From an uncultured Desulfobacterium sp. (GTDB taxonomy: Bacteria; Desulfobacterota; Desulfobacteria; Desulfobacterales; Desulfobacteraceae): a stretch of 9,813 bases of DNA. Shown here piece by piece: positions 1 through 5,703 of the stretch (position 1 is its first letter; every line of letters begins with the position of its first letter). The stretch lies in assembly GCA_937124525.1 (NCBI GenBank), contig CAKZLA010000123.1:1-9813 (forward strand). The letters run 5' to 3'. The translations under genes were made by a program, and so were the position numbers. The notes under the pieces are model-generated. The model did no database searches. It saw nothing but the letters and a program-made list of their open reading frames with translations, and had not been told where the DNA came from.

Positions 1-260
1 AGGAAGAGCTGAGTCAAAAAGAGATAGGTGAGGTCAATAAAGAGTTTAATATTCGTTACTACTGGCAGAATTTGGAAAAACTTCAGGATGAATATGGGCG
101 CCCCTTGCTAATGTCCAAAAAAAACGGGAATGAATTTGAATTCAAAGCCATTGATGAAACGGGCAGTACAACAATTGAAATTCCCGCTGAAACATCTGAT
201 AATCTATTGGAAAAATTAAAAAATCACCTTCGAACCACCGTCAATCAAAATATGATTTAG
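1..260 (+). CDS. 3' end of an unrecognised small-protein gene upstream of flgM (cut by left edge)
   Basis: The open frame is read in codons from position 3 and has no stop before the TAG at 258-260, so the gene enters from outside the window. The visible 86 residues are hydrophilic and rich in Glu, Lys and Asn, with no signal peptide or membrane segment. They begin EELSQKEIGEVNKEFN and contain a GRPLLMSKKNG stretch. A TTG at 72 could in principle start translation, but the frame is open upstream and no clear Shine-Dalgarno precedes it, so I treat it as internal. Only 16 bp separate its stop from the flgM ATG, which suggests co-transcription and possibly translational coupling. I do not recognise a domain. 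From memory, desulfovibrios carry a small uncharacterised gene next to flgM, and this could be its counterpart, but I could not test that. Confidence 0.7.
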   Translation, partial: EELSQKEIGEVNKEFNIRYYWQNLEKLQDEYGRPLLMSKKNGNEFEFKAIDETGSTTIEIPAETSDNLLEKLKNHLRTTVNQNMI

Positions 261-276
261 TTTTTTGGAGAGTCAA

Positions 277-606
277 ATGAAAATTGAAAATAACTACACA
301 AATTATGAACTTGAAAAAACGTCTCTCCAATCCGGTCAACCCGTAACGGACTCAGGCGAACCACTGTCTGAATCCAAAGGATCACCGGAGGTAAAAGGCT
401 CCACTCGAGACGCCATTGTCAATTTGTCCCAGGCGTCGAAGGAGGCATTGCTCATAGAAACCACCATTGCAGACACACCTGACATAAGGGATGATAAAGT
501 ATTGGCTCTCAAGGAAAAAATAGCCACAGGTCAATACGAAATGAATTCCCAGGCCATTGCAGACAAAATGGTGGATCATTTTGCAAAGGATTTCATGACG
601 ATGTGA
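277..606 (+). CDS. flgM: FlgM, anti-sigma-28 factor
   Basis: FlgM is a small, largely disordered cytoplasmic protein that binds sigma-28 (FliA) and blocks late flagellar transcription until it is secreted through the completed hook-basal body. The 109-residue product has the family layout. A polar, low-complexity N-terminal half (about 1-45) would carry the export information. A conserved helical C-terminal half follows, with VNLSQASKEALL (48-59), PDIRDDKV (68-75) and KIATGQYEMNSQAIADKM (81-98), the last being the typical sigma-28-contacting G-Y-x-x-x-x-x-I-A pattern. I chose ATG 277 because GGAG at 267-270 sits 6 nt upstream. An in-frame TTG at 265 would overlap that site. It is on the opposite strand to every other flagellar gene in the window and converges on fliW. 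FlgM identity is confident from the C-terminal pattern and context. Confidence 0.93.
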   Translation: MKIENNYTNYELEKTSLQSGQPVTDSGEPLSESKGSPEVKGSTRDAIVNLSQASKEALLIETTIADTPDIRDDKVLALKEKIATGQYEMNSQAIADKMVDHFAKDFMTM

Positions 607-620
607 AAGACTTTATTTGT

Positions 621-675
621 ACAAGTCTAAATGTTTTTTTAATTCACTTGTCAAAAAAACATCAAAACATTTAGA
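621..675. terminator. AT-rich nested inverted repeats between convergent flgM and fliW (possible bidirectional terminator)
   Basis: Three perfect inverted repeats overlap here: 621-626 with 646-651, 631-640 with 653-662 (10 bp, 12-nt loop), and 626-637 with 664-675 (12 bp). The second and third share most of a left arm, so only one can form at a time. The stems are AT-rich, and the T7 and A7 runs lie inside the stem rather than after it, so this is not a textbook intrinsic terminator. Termination is inferred from the position between two convergent genes. Confidence 0.35.
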
Positions 676-699
676 GAACCTGTATGGCAAATTTTTCTG

Positions 700-757
700 C
701 CACAACGAAGATTAAAACCCTAACAATATCAGTGTTTTGGACTAAGTCTTATATAAA
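700..757 (-). repeat. 58-bp intergenic repeat, copy A (single arm)
   Basis: Read on the minus strand from 757 to 700, this aligns without gaps to the left arm of the element at 5476-5655 (45 of 58 identical by hand count) and to the copy at 9317-9374 (41 of 58). The best-conserved blocks are GTCCAAAACACTG and CTTCGTTGTGG. The inner end runs into a small hairpin, TGGCA (685-689) pairing with TGCCA (698-702). It begins 12 bp past the fliW stop. I found no convincing opposing arm towards flgM. Confidence 0.75.
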
Positions 758-769
758 ACCATCTAAAAA

Positions 770-1252
770 CTACGCACCCACCTCATTTTTTTCTTTCTGA
801 ATCTTTTCTGTCATCTGAAATAACAAATTGGTTTTAAGGGAGTATTCACCTTCGGAGAGAACCACCTGAATTGCCTGCCCACAAAGGGGATTTACCACCA
901 GAGGCCCCATAAAATTTCCGGTCATTTTTTCGGGTGCCCCCCTTGGAATATTCACCACCACGTAAACCTCCACCGTCTTTAACAAATTCTTTTCATCTAT
1001 CTGCCAATCCATAATCTCCACCCCTTCTTTGATCTGTGGATTATAATCCGGCAGAAAGAGGTATGGATTGGTAATAACAAAGGCCAGATCTGGATCATCG
1101 AGGCTCTGATACCAGAAAAAGGGGGAATTCTCCTTGTTATGTATGATTACAAACCGTTGGCTGTCAGGAAATCCCAACATTCCATGGGGCATATGCATCA
1201 CCTGATCGCTGTTCAGCGTTATCTCTCCAAACCTTGTGGTTTCAATCTTCAC
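770..1252 (-). CDS. fliW: FliW, flagellar assembly factor and CsrA antagonist
   Basis: FliW is a small cytoplasmic protein that binds flagellin and CsrA in turn. When flagellin is exported, freed FliW sequesters CsrA and lifts its translational repression. The 160-residue product is near the usual family length and opens with the typical TTRFGEI (5-11), followed by HMPHGMLGFPD (20-30) and the conserved core SPFFWYQSLDDPDLAFVITNP (43-63). The start is GTG at 1252-1250, preceded by AAGGA about 6 nt upstream. The start codon overlaps the csrA stop in a GTGA tetranucleotide (1252-1249), implying translational coupling and matched synthesis of regulator and antagonist. The stop is TAG at 772-770. 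It is the last gene of the minus-strand run, with a 58-bp repeat copy just beyond it. Confidence 0.95.
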   Translation of the reverse strand: MKIETTRFGEITLNSDQVMHMPHGMLGFPDSQRFVIIHNKENSPFFWYQSLDDPDLAFVITNPYLFLPDYNPQIKEGVEIMDWQIDEKNLLKTVEVYVVVNIPRGAPEKMTGNFMGPLVVNPLCGQAIQVVLSEGEYSLKTNLLFQMTEKIQKEKNEVGA

Positions 1253-1500
1253 GTCTCTTCCTTTGTGGTATTAATTTCACTATAAAATTTATACGCAAGA
1301 GAAAAATCTGCAGCAGTCATTGATGCGGCTGCCATATTCTCCTCCCTCACCCTCTCATACACTTCCTGACGATGAATGGTGATATGGCGTGGAGCTTCAA
1401 TTCCCACCTTCACCTGTGTTCCCTTGATCTCAAGGAATGTAATCACTATATCATCCCCAATGGCAATCTGTTCGCCTGACTTCCGTGTCAGTATAAGCAT
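1249..1500 (-). CDS. csrA: CsrA, carbon storage / flagellar translational regulator
   Basis: CsrA is a homodimeric RNA-binding protein that recognises GGA motifs in hairpin loops near ribosome-binding sites and usually blocks translation. The 83-residue product starts MLILTRKSGEQIAIGDDI and includes the RNA-contacting residues of the family: L4, R6 and R44 within IHRQEVYERV (42-51). Asn55 is also present. In Bacillus subtilis CsrA, as I recall, this is the residue needed for FliW binding. The C-terminal tail beyond about residue 60 (MTAADFSLAYKFYSEINTTKEET) is longer than in the 61-residue enterobacterial protein and fits the longer CsrA forms that occur with FliW. ATG at 1500 follows AAGGGA with 6 nt spacing. 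It lies 37 bp after flgL and overlaps fliW by 4 bp. The likely local targets are flagellar leaders. Confidence 0.96.
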   Translation of the reverse strand: MLILTRKSGEQIAIGDDIVITFLEIKGTQVKVGIEAPRHITIHRQEVYERVREENMAAASMTAADFSLAYKFYSEINTTKEET

Positions 1501-1537
1501 GGCATATCCCTTGCCTGAAAAATTTTAGGGTTCCTGA

Positions 1538-2767
1538 TTATACGTAATCCACCAAGCTAAGTTCCATCACCTTGGCAGAAGCTGAAAGGGCCGCCTGGTA
1601 GGCTAATTTTTTTTGCTCAAGATTGGTGATGGCCTCTGTAATATCGACATCTTCAATGTCGGATAACCGCTCTGTCTCACTGAGTTTCAGATCCTGGTAA
1701 ATGGTTTCTTTTATATCCATACGGTTCATCTTTGTACCAACTGAGGTGATGGCCACATTGACCCTCTCAAAATCATCGTCAAGATTATCCATGGCCGTCT
1801 GGATGCCGTCAAGGTCATCATTTTCAAGGGCTGTTTTAAAAGCGGCCAGGGTCTCAAACACATCACTGAAGATCTCTCCGCCATCATTTCCGATGGCCAC
1901 TGTGCTGTCTCCTATTTTTATGGAAAAAGGACTGGAATCGCCTTTGTAGTCAGGAACGTTGGGACCTTCACTGACGGTGAGATTTCCAATGTCGCCATTG
2001 GCAACAAAGCCAAGATCGATGACATCCGTGTCATCCACGTCAAGACCTTCAGCAAAGGTAAAGGTCAATACATTATCGCTGCTGCTGACATCTGTGATCA
2101 CGGCATCGCTGCCTGTTGCAGTCTGAAAATCAAGCGTTGCCTGGTTAAGGTTGGTATTAAGAAGCTCGGCCAGGGCCTCGGTCACGGCATTGTTGTCGGC
2201 ACCGGAAGCAAGGCCTGCTCCCTCGGCCAAGGTCAGGTTGTTCTGGCCCATGAAGTTAAAGGAGGCGTTGTCTAGTGTGCTATTCAATGAACCTTCAATC
2301 TCAAGGGTTCGAACCTCTGTGGTAGTTCCGGTAAACGCAGGTGCATCGGTCTTGGAACCGGAAAATATATATCGATCACCTATTTTTGTATTTGCAAGGG
2401 AGAGAATCTCCTCCATGGTACCTTGCACAGTCTCAGCAGCAGCTGCTCTCTCGGCGGTGCTGATGGAAGCATTAGCCATCTGGATGGCCAGGGTTTTTGT
2501 GTCTGTGATTAAATTTTGAGATTGAGTCAAGGCATTTTCAGAGGCAGTTAACCATGTAGTGCCAAGGGAAATACCTCTTTCCACCTGGTCGAACCCGTCC
2601 AGACTGGACTGAATCTCCAGCGACTGGGTGACACCGATGGGATCATCGGATAAGCTCAGAATGCGTTTCCCGGTGCTGGCTGTTTTTGTGGCATCATTTA
2701 ACTCCCTGGTAATGTCTCCCAGATTGGTCCGAACCATATTATATACCATTGTATTGGCGACTCTCAT
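1538..2767 (-). CDS. flgL: FlgL, hook-filament junction protein (HAP3)
   Basis: FlgL is exported and forms the second ring of the junction between hook and filament. The N-terminal D0/D1 region is flagellin-like: MRVANTMVYNMVR, then STGKRI (31-36) and SDDPIG (40-45). The C-terminal region ends DVDITEAITNLEQKKLAYQAALSASAKVMELSLVDYV in three sections, the expected coiled D1/D0 helices and LSLVDY tail. At 409 residues it is longer than the enterobacterial protein of about 317. The extra length is an acidic, Ala/Asp/Thr-rich section at roughly 155-270, presumably a surface-exposed domain. AAGGAG sits 6 nt before ATG 2767. A 120-bp gap separates it from flgK, unusually wide for this run, so it may have its own leader. 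FlgN is its expected chaperone. Confidence 0.95.
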   Translation of the reverse strand: MRVANTMVYNMVRTNLGDITRELNDATKTASTGKRILSLSDDPIGVTQSLEIQSSLDGFDQVERGISLGTTWLTASENALTQSQNLITDTKTLAIQMANASISTAERAAAAETVQGTMEEILSLANTKIGDRYIFSGSKTDAPAFTGTTTEVRTLEIEGSLNSTLDNASFNFMGQNNLTLAEGAGLASGADNNAVTEALAELLNTNLNQATLDFQTATGSDAVITDVSSSDNVLTFTFAEGLDVDDTDVIDLGFVANGDIGNLTVSEGPNVPDYKGDSSPFSIKIGDSTVAIGNDGGEIFSDVFETLAAFKTALENDDLDGIQTAMDNLDDDFERVNVAITSVGTKMNRMDIKETIYQDLKLSETERLSDIEDVDITEAITNLEQKKLAYQAALSASAKVMELSLVDYV

Positions 2768-2887
2768 GGGGTTCTCCTTGATTTAGAGCTTGATCACAAC
2801 ACCGGCCACTTGGGGGAGGTGTCAGGTTGCGTTATTGGCGATTTTATTAATTTTTGTTTTTTATTACCAAAATCAGAGCAGCTTCAA
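2768..2887. other. flgK-flgL intergenic leader (120 bp)
   Basis: On the minus strand this holds an A-rich stretch after the flgK stop, then a weak 5-bp hairpin (ACACC pairing with GGTGT, 14-nt loop) and the flgL Shine-Dalgarno AAGGAG at 2779-2774. A GCCAATAA string resembles a sigma-28 -10 element but has no TAAA or TCAA at the right distance. I see no convincing promoter or terminator. Confidence 0.4.
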
Positions 2888-4615
2888 TCACCTCATATTG
2901 AGCAGGGTGTCCAGCATTTCATCGGCGGTGGTAATCAACTTGGCCGCTGCAGCATAGGCACTTTGGGAAGTCATCAAATTTACCATTTCTTCATCCAGAG
3001 AAACCGCTGAAAAACTGTCCCGCATATCGGTGAGCTGCCGGACCATTTCTTCACCGGTTTCTTTGTTCATGCTGATGCTTGCAGCTGTGGTTCCCATGGA
3101 TCCCAACAGGGTACTATAATAATTTTCCGCAGTGGTTTCAAGAATCCCCACAGTGCCGTTTGCATCTCCCACGGTCATGGAGGTAAACTGCAGTTCAGCA
3201 ATTGCCATGGCATTGGTATTATCGCCCTGGGCCCGATTGCCACTCCCGTCAAGGGCACCTGCGGCGATAAGACTCCCGCCCGATCCAACGGTTTCATTTA
3301 GTTTCATATCTCCGGCGGTATCTCCGGTGAAGAAAGTATTTATCCCCAGTGCTGCCAGCACATTACTCGTATCCTCTGAAAAAGCAAAGGAGTATCCATT
3401 GTCAGCAGTAATCTCAAATGGATTTCCATCACTTACCTGTGCAGTGATACCAGACACACTATTGATGTCAGCGGCAAGTGTGTCAAGTGTGGTAGTGGAA
3501 TCTATAGTGATATCAGCCAAAACGGGTCCGGTACCATCATCCACCCACAGTTTAAAACCGGCATCACCGCCACCATCATCGGTAACAATTTTGTCCTGGT
3601 AGCTTAAACCGGAAGTATCCAATGAGACTCCGGTATCTGTCGCCGCATAGGTGCCGGAAACGGCATCAAAATCTTCAAGGCCAGTACCCTGACTGTGCTG
3701 GCTGTTAACCTGCCAGATCAACGCCTCGGCAACGGCATCAAGGTCTTTTTGGTAGCCGGTCACCACATTATCCCGCATATCCAGCCATCCCCCGATTTTT
3801 CCACTGTCCGTACTTTCTGTAATGTCCCACTGTTGGGCTCCAGACCCAGAAAGCAACAACCGATCACCATTCATTTCCAAATCGAAGCTGCTATTACCCC
3901 GCACCAGGTCAATACCATTAGCCGCCATCAATGTCAGGGTACCTTCCTCGGTTTCAAAGGAGGAGACATTCATATATTCAGACAATTCACCCACCTTGTC
4001 ATTACGCATATCCCTAAGTGTATGCGCCGTTCCTCCTCCGGCCTCCGCCTCCAGAATCTCTTGATTAAGCCCGGCAATGTCCCGAGAAAGCATATTGACC
4101 TCCTCCACACCCGTGGCAAGAGAACCGTTTAAGTCCTTGACCAGGTTTTCCATTTCTGAATCCAACCGGTTAAATGCCTCGGACAGCAACGCGCTATTAT
4201 CGGAGAGCACAATACGCTCCGAAGTGCCCGCAGGATTGTTTGACACCTCCTGCCATGAATTCCAAAAGTCTGACAGCAATGAAGAAACATCAGAATCAGA
4301 ACTCGGACTAAAAATCTGCTCAATGTTTTCCACATATGTGTTTTGTTCCTGGTAAAAGGAAAAGGAAGTTTTCTGCTCCTGCAATCGATTCTCAATGAAT
4401 CGATCACTGGCGCTGGTCACCGAATCAATTTCAACCCCACGCCCCAAAATCAGATTATTGCTTTCTTCCGGATTGGACGCCTGAAGTACCGCCGTTTGTC
4501 TGCTGTAACCAGGGGTATCAACATTGGCAATATTATTGGAAGTAACCTCAATATCGTATTTATGAACGGACAGCGCTGAACTTGCAATATTAAATATGGA
4601 CCCAAGACCGGACAT
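2888..4615 (-). CDS. flgK: FlgK, hook-filament junction protein (HAP1)
   Basis: FlgK forms the first junction ring on the hook and is secreted through the flagellar export apparatus. The 575-residue product begins MSGLGSIFNIASSALS and carries the rod/hook/FlgK signature SNNIANVDTPGYSRQ (26-40). The C-terminal D0 helix contains EEMVNLMTSQSAYAAAAKLITTADEMLDTLL. The middle contains ALGINTFFTG, common in FlgK proteins of this group, within a Gly/Asp/Thr-rich surface domain. I chose ATG 4615, not the in-frame codon 54 bp upstream, because AGGAGGT (4628-4622) is 6 nt before it and the family starts with MSGLG-like residues. It begins 2 bp after flgN, so chaperone and substrate are probably translated in a coupled way. 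Confidence 0.96.
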   Translation of the reverse strand: MSGLGSIFNIASSALSVHKYDIEVTSNNIANVDTPGYSRQTAVLQASNPEESNNLILGRGVEIDSVTSASDRFIENRLQEQKTSFSFYQEQNTYVENIEQIFSPSSDSDVSSLLSDFWNSWQEVSNNPAGTSERIVLSDNSALLSEAFNRLDSEMENLVKDLNGSLATGVEEVNMLSRDIAGLNQEILEAEAGGGTAHTLRDMRNDKVGELSEYMNVSSFETEEGTLTLMAANGIDLVRGNSSFDLEMNGDRLLLSGSGAQQWDITESTDSGKIGGWLDMRDNVVTGYQKDLDAVAEALIWQVNSQHSQGTGLEDFDAVSGTYAATDTGVSLDTSGLSYQDKIVTDDGGGDAGFKLWVDDGTGPVLADITIDSTTTLDTLAADINSVSGITAQVSDGNPFEITADNGYSFAFSEDTSNVLAALGINTFFTGDTAGDMKLNETVGSGGSLIAAGALDGSGNRAQGDNTNAMAIAELQFTSMTVGDANGTVGILETTAENYYSTLLGSMGTTAASISMNKETGEEMVRQLTDMRDSFSAVSLDEEMVNLMTSQSAYAAAAKLITTADEMLDTLLNMR

Positions 4616-4617
4616 AA

Positions 4618-5109
4618 TCAGACCTCCTGACTCAAAAAATGAGTGGTTTTTCCATGATTGAGACTGCATTGACGATTATATACCACCTGGACATCCGACC
4701 TGCCAACCCTGGATATGATGACCATCATGTCATCAAGGAATTGAAGTGAATCATTCATAAAGATCATATTGTGTTTTCTCAATCCTTCTATCTCTTTTTT
4801 TAAGTGGTCAAGGCGCTGGTCCAGCATGTGGAATGACCCAATGTTTTTTCTGGGAATGACAGGAAATAAAGCTTTTAAATCAAATGACTTAAGAACAACC
4901 CAGGGAGCTGCAACAGACGTAATTTCTTGTCTTATACGGGTTATTTCTGAACATAATAACTCTTTTTCACTGAAAATCTGCCACAGCGCCGTTACATCCA
5001 CATTAATAAGGGCTGAGCGTTCTTCATTAAAGCAACGATGCAGGTCCTGGTAAAATGAAATTTTATCTTCAATCATTTTTTCGATGGATTGAACAATAGC
5101 AGATTCCAT
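4618..5109 (-). CDS. flgN: FlgN-type export chaperone for FlgK and FlgL
   Basis: FlgN is a cytoplasmic, all-helical chaperone that binds the C-terminal ends of FlgK and FlgL and delivers them to the export gate. The 163-residue protein has no signal peptide, looks helical and charged throughout, and has a C-terminal segment (NMIFMNDSLQFLDDMMVII) typical of the family's amphipathic substrate-binding helix, followed by a VVYNRQCS tail. Sequence conservation in this family is low, so position directly before flgK, size and helical character carry much of the call. ATG 5109 has AGAGGA 5 nt upstream. A sigma-28-like promoter candidate lies at 5161-5134. The leader carries two GGA triplets, possible CsrA contacts. 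Confidence 0.85.
   Translation of the reverse strand: MESAIVQSIEKMIEDKISFYQDLHRCFNEERSALINVDVTALWQIFSEKELLCSEITRIRQEITSVAAPWVVLKSFDLKALFPVIPRKNIGSFHMLDQRLDHLKKEIEGLRKHNMIFMNDSLQFLDDMMVIISRVGRSDVQVVYNRQCSLNHGKTTHFLSQEV
4622..4628 (-). promoter_or_regulatory. flgK Shine-Dalgarno, decides the start
   Basis: AGGAGGT on the minus strand is a full match to the anti-Shine-Dalgarno core. It lies inside the last codons of flgN and is spaced 6 nt from ATG 4615. It rules against the longer reading frame from 4669 and is the strongest ribosome site in the window, consistent with FlgK being needed in more copies than FlgN. Confidence 0.85.
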
Positions 5110-5133
5110 AAAAATCCTCTTGCCTCCAATGTA

Positions 5134-5161
5134 TTATCGACCCCAAACGATTTCAACTTGA
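5134..5161 (-). promoter_or_regulatory. Candidate sigma-28 promoter for flgN-flgK-flgL-csrA-fliW
   Basis: On the minus strand TCAAGTTG (5161-5154) and GTCGATAA (5141-5134) are separated by 12 nt. Against the enterobacterial sigma-28 consensus TAAAGTTT-N11-GCCGATAA this is 6 of 8 and 7 of 8 matches with one extra spacer base. A TCAAG-type -35 is also used by pseudomonad FliA promoters, as I recall. It lies in the 68-bp flgJ-flgN gap, 24 bp before the flgN ATG. Context fits: flgK and flgL are late, sigma-28-dependent genes in many bacteria. Confidence 0.5.
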
Positions 5162-5177
5162 TTCTTTTTATTTTTTC

Positions 5178-5459
5178 TTATGGGTTTAACTGATCAAAAA
5201 GGACTTTACCAAGACCAACTCCTCCCCCTGATGACATGGTGCCAGCCAGTTTTTCATTGAACATGGATTTGATAATTTTCCCATCATTGCCTTTTAAAAA
5301 GCCACTATCTCCGGTAACGCCTGCATCAGAGGCCTTGAGCATCTGGTTAATAAAAATGGATTCAAAATCCATACAGGCTTTTTCAAGACGTGCAGAATCA
5401 CTCTTTTGTTGATATTCTGGTGAAACTGAAGGTGTTCCCGCTGTAATTCCTGTTAACAT
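5178..5459 (-). CDS. flgJ: FlgJ-like rod-binding protein without a hydrolase domain
   Basis: The 93-residue product corresponds to the N-terminal rod-capping domain of FlgJ only. Its markers are ARLEKACMDFESIFINQMLK (23-42), with the FE pair at 32-33, the SMFNEKLAG segment, and the closing GVGLGKVLFDQL (80-91). The C-terminal glucosaminidase domain of enterobacterial FlgJ is absent, so peptidoglycan opening for the rod must come from another protein, as in many non-enteric bacteria. There is no signal peptide, as expected for a protein exported by the flagellar apparatus. ATG 5459 is chosen because AGGA lies 8 nt upstream and the protein then starts in family register. The frame continues to 5528, but those extra codons read through the left arm of the repeat element and are not gene sequence. 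Confidence 0.88.
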   Translation of the reverse strand: MLTGITAGTPSVSPEYQQKSDSARLEKACMDFESIFINQMLKASDAGVTGDSGFLKGNDGKIIKSMFNEKLAGTMSSGGGVGLGKVLFDQLNP

Positions 5460-5475
5460 AGCATATTTCCTTTTT

Positions 5476-5533
5476 TTTATATAAAACTCCGTCCAAAACA
5501 CTGGAATCATGAGAATTTCAATTTTCATTGTGG
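5476..5533 (+). repeat. 58-bp repeat, copy B-left
   Basis: This is the outer-to-inner arm on the plus strand, ending ATTGTGG and running into the TGGTAG hairpin. It matches copy A at 45 of 58 positions and copy C at 40 of 58, both without gaps. Its outer end is 5 bp from the flgJ Shine-Dalgarno site. Confidence 0.8.
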
Positions 5534-5597
5534 TAGGTGGTTACTACCATGTATGTTATAACGGCCACGGGCAAACCGTGTTGGGGATCTGGCCTGC

Positions 5598-5655
5598 CCA
5601 TAACAAATATTGAAACTCCAGTTATTACAGATCTTTGGACGGAGTTTCTTATAAA
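5598..5655 (-). repeat. 58-bp repeat, copy B-right
   Basis: This is the inverted partner of B-left. Its inner end continues as GGGCAGGCCA, a string shared with copy C (GGCAGGCCA at 9373-9381), so homology extends past the 58 bp in that pair. Its outer end is 48 bp from the flgI stop. Confidence 0.8.
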
Positions 5656-5703
5656 AGAGAATACCAACATCAGAGTCTCCGGTGGTATAAATGCAGGACA
5701 TGA

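Larger units (their letters stand above)
5476..5655. repeat. 180-bp palindromic repeat element between flgI and flgJ
   Basis: Two 58-bp arms in opposite orientation (5476-5533 and 5598-5655) enclose a 64-bp core. The arms align without gaps at 43 of 58 positions by hand count, including a perfect 14-bp block, AAACTCCGTCCAAA (5484-5497) against its complement (5634-5647). The core contains two small perfect hairpins: TGGTAG/CTACCA at 5531-5549 and CACGG/CCGTG at 5566-5580. It contains no gene. A run of 8 T ends inside the left boundary (5471-5478). I saw no clear target-site duplication. It resembles a paired REP unit or a MITE. The flgI-flgJ transcript would have to pass through it. Confidence 0.85.

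Noticed and set aside
612..669. Possible opposing arm for repeat copy A, starting TTTATTTG
   Set aside because: After the first ten bases the ungapped match to the other arms drops to about chance level.
685..702. TGGCA...TGCCA as a sigma-54 promoter
   Set aside because: The GG and GC dinucleotides are separated by 11 nt, not the required 10, and the string is a palindrome belonging to the repeat's hairpin.
2831..2838. GCCAATAA on the minus strand upstream of flgL as a sigma-28 -10 box
   Set aside because: No TAAA or TCAA lies 14-16 nt upstream. The nearest TAAA is about 20 nt away in an A-rich run.
4616..4669. Longer FlgK with 18 extra N-terminal residues
   Set aside because: It would overlap flgN and ignore the strong AGGAGGT site before ATG 4615. 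The family begins at MSGLG.
5476..5655. Integron attC site, because it is a bounded imperfect palindrome
   Set aside because: The ends lack the GTTRRRY/RYYYAAC boxes and no integrase or cassette genes are present.
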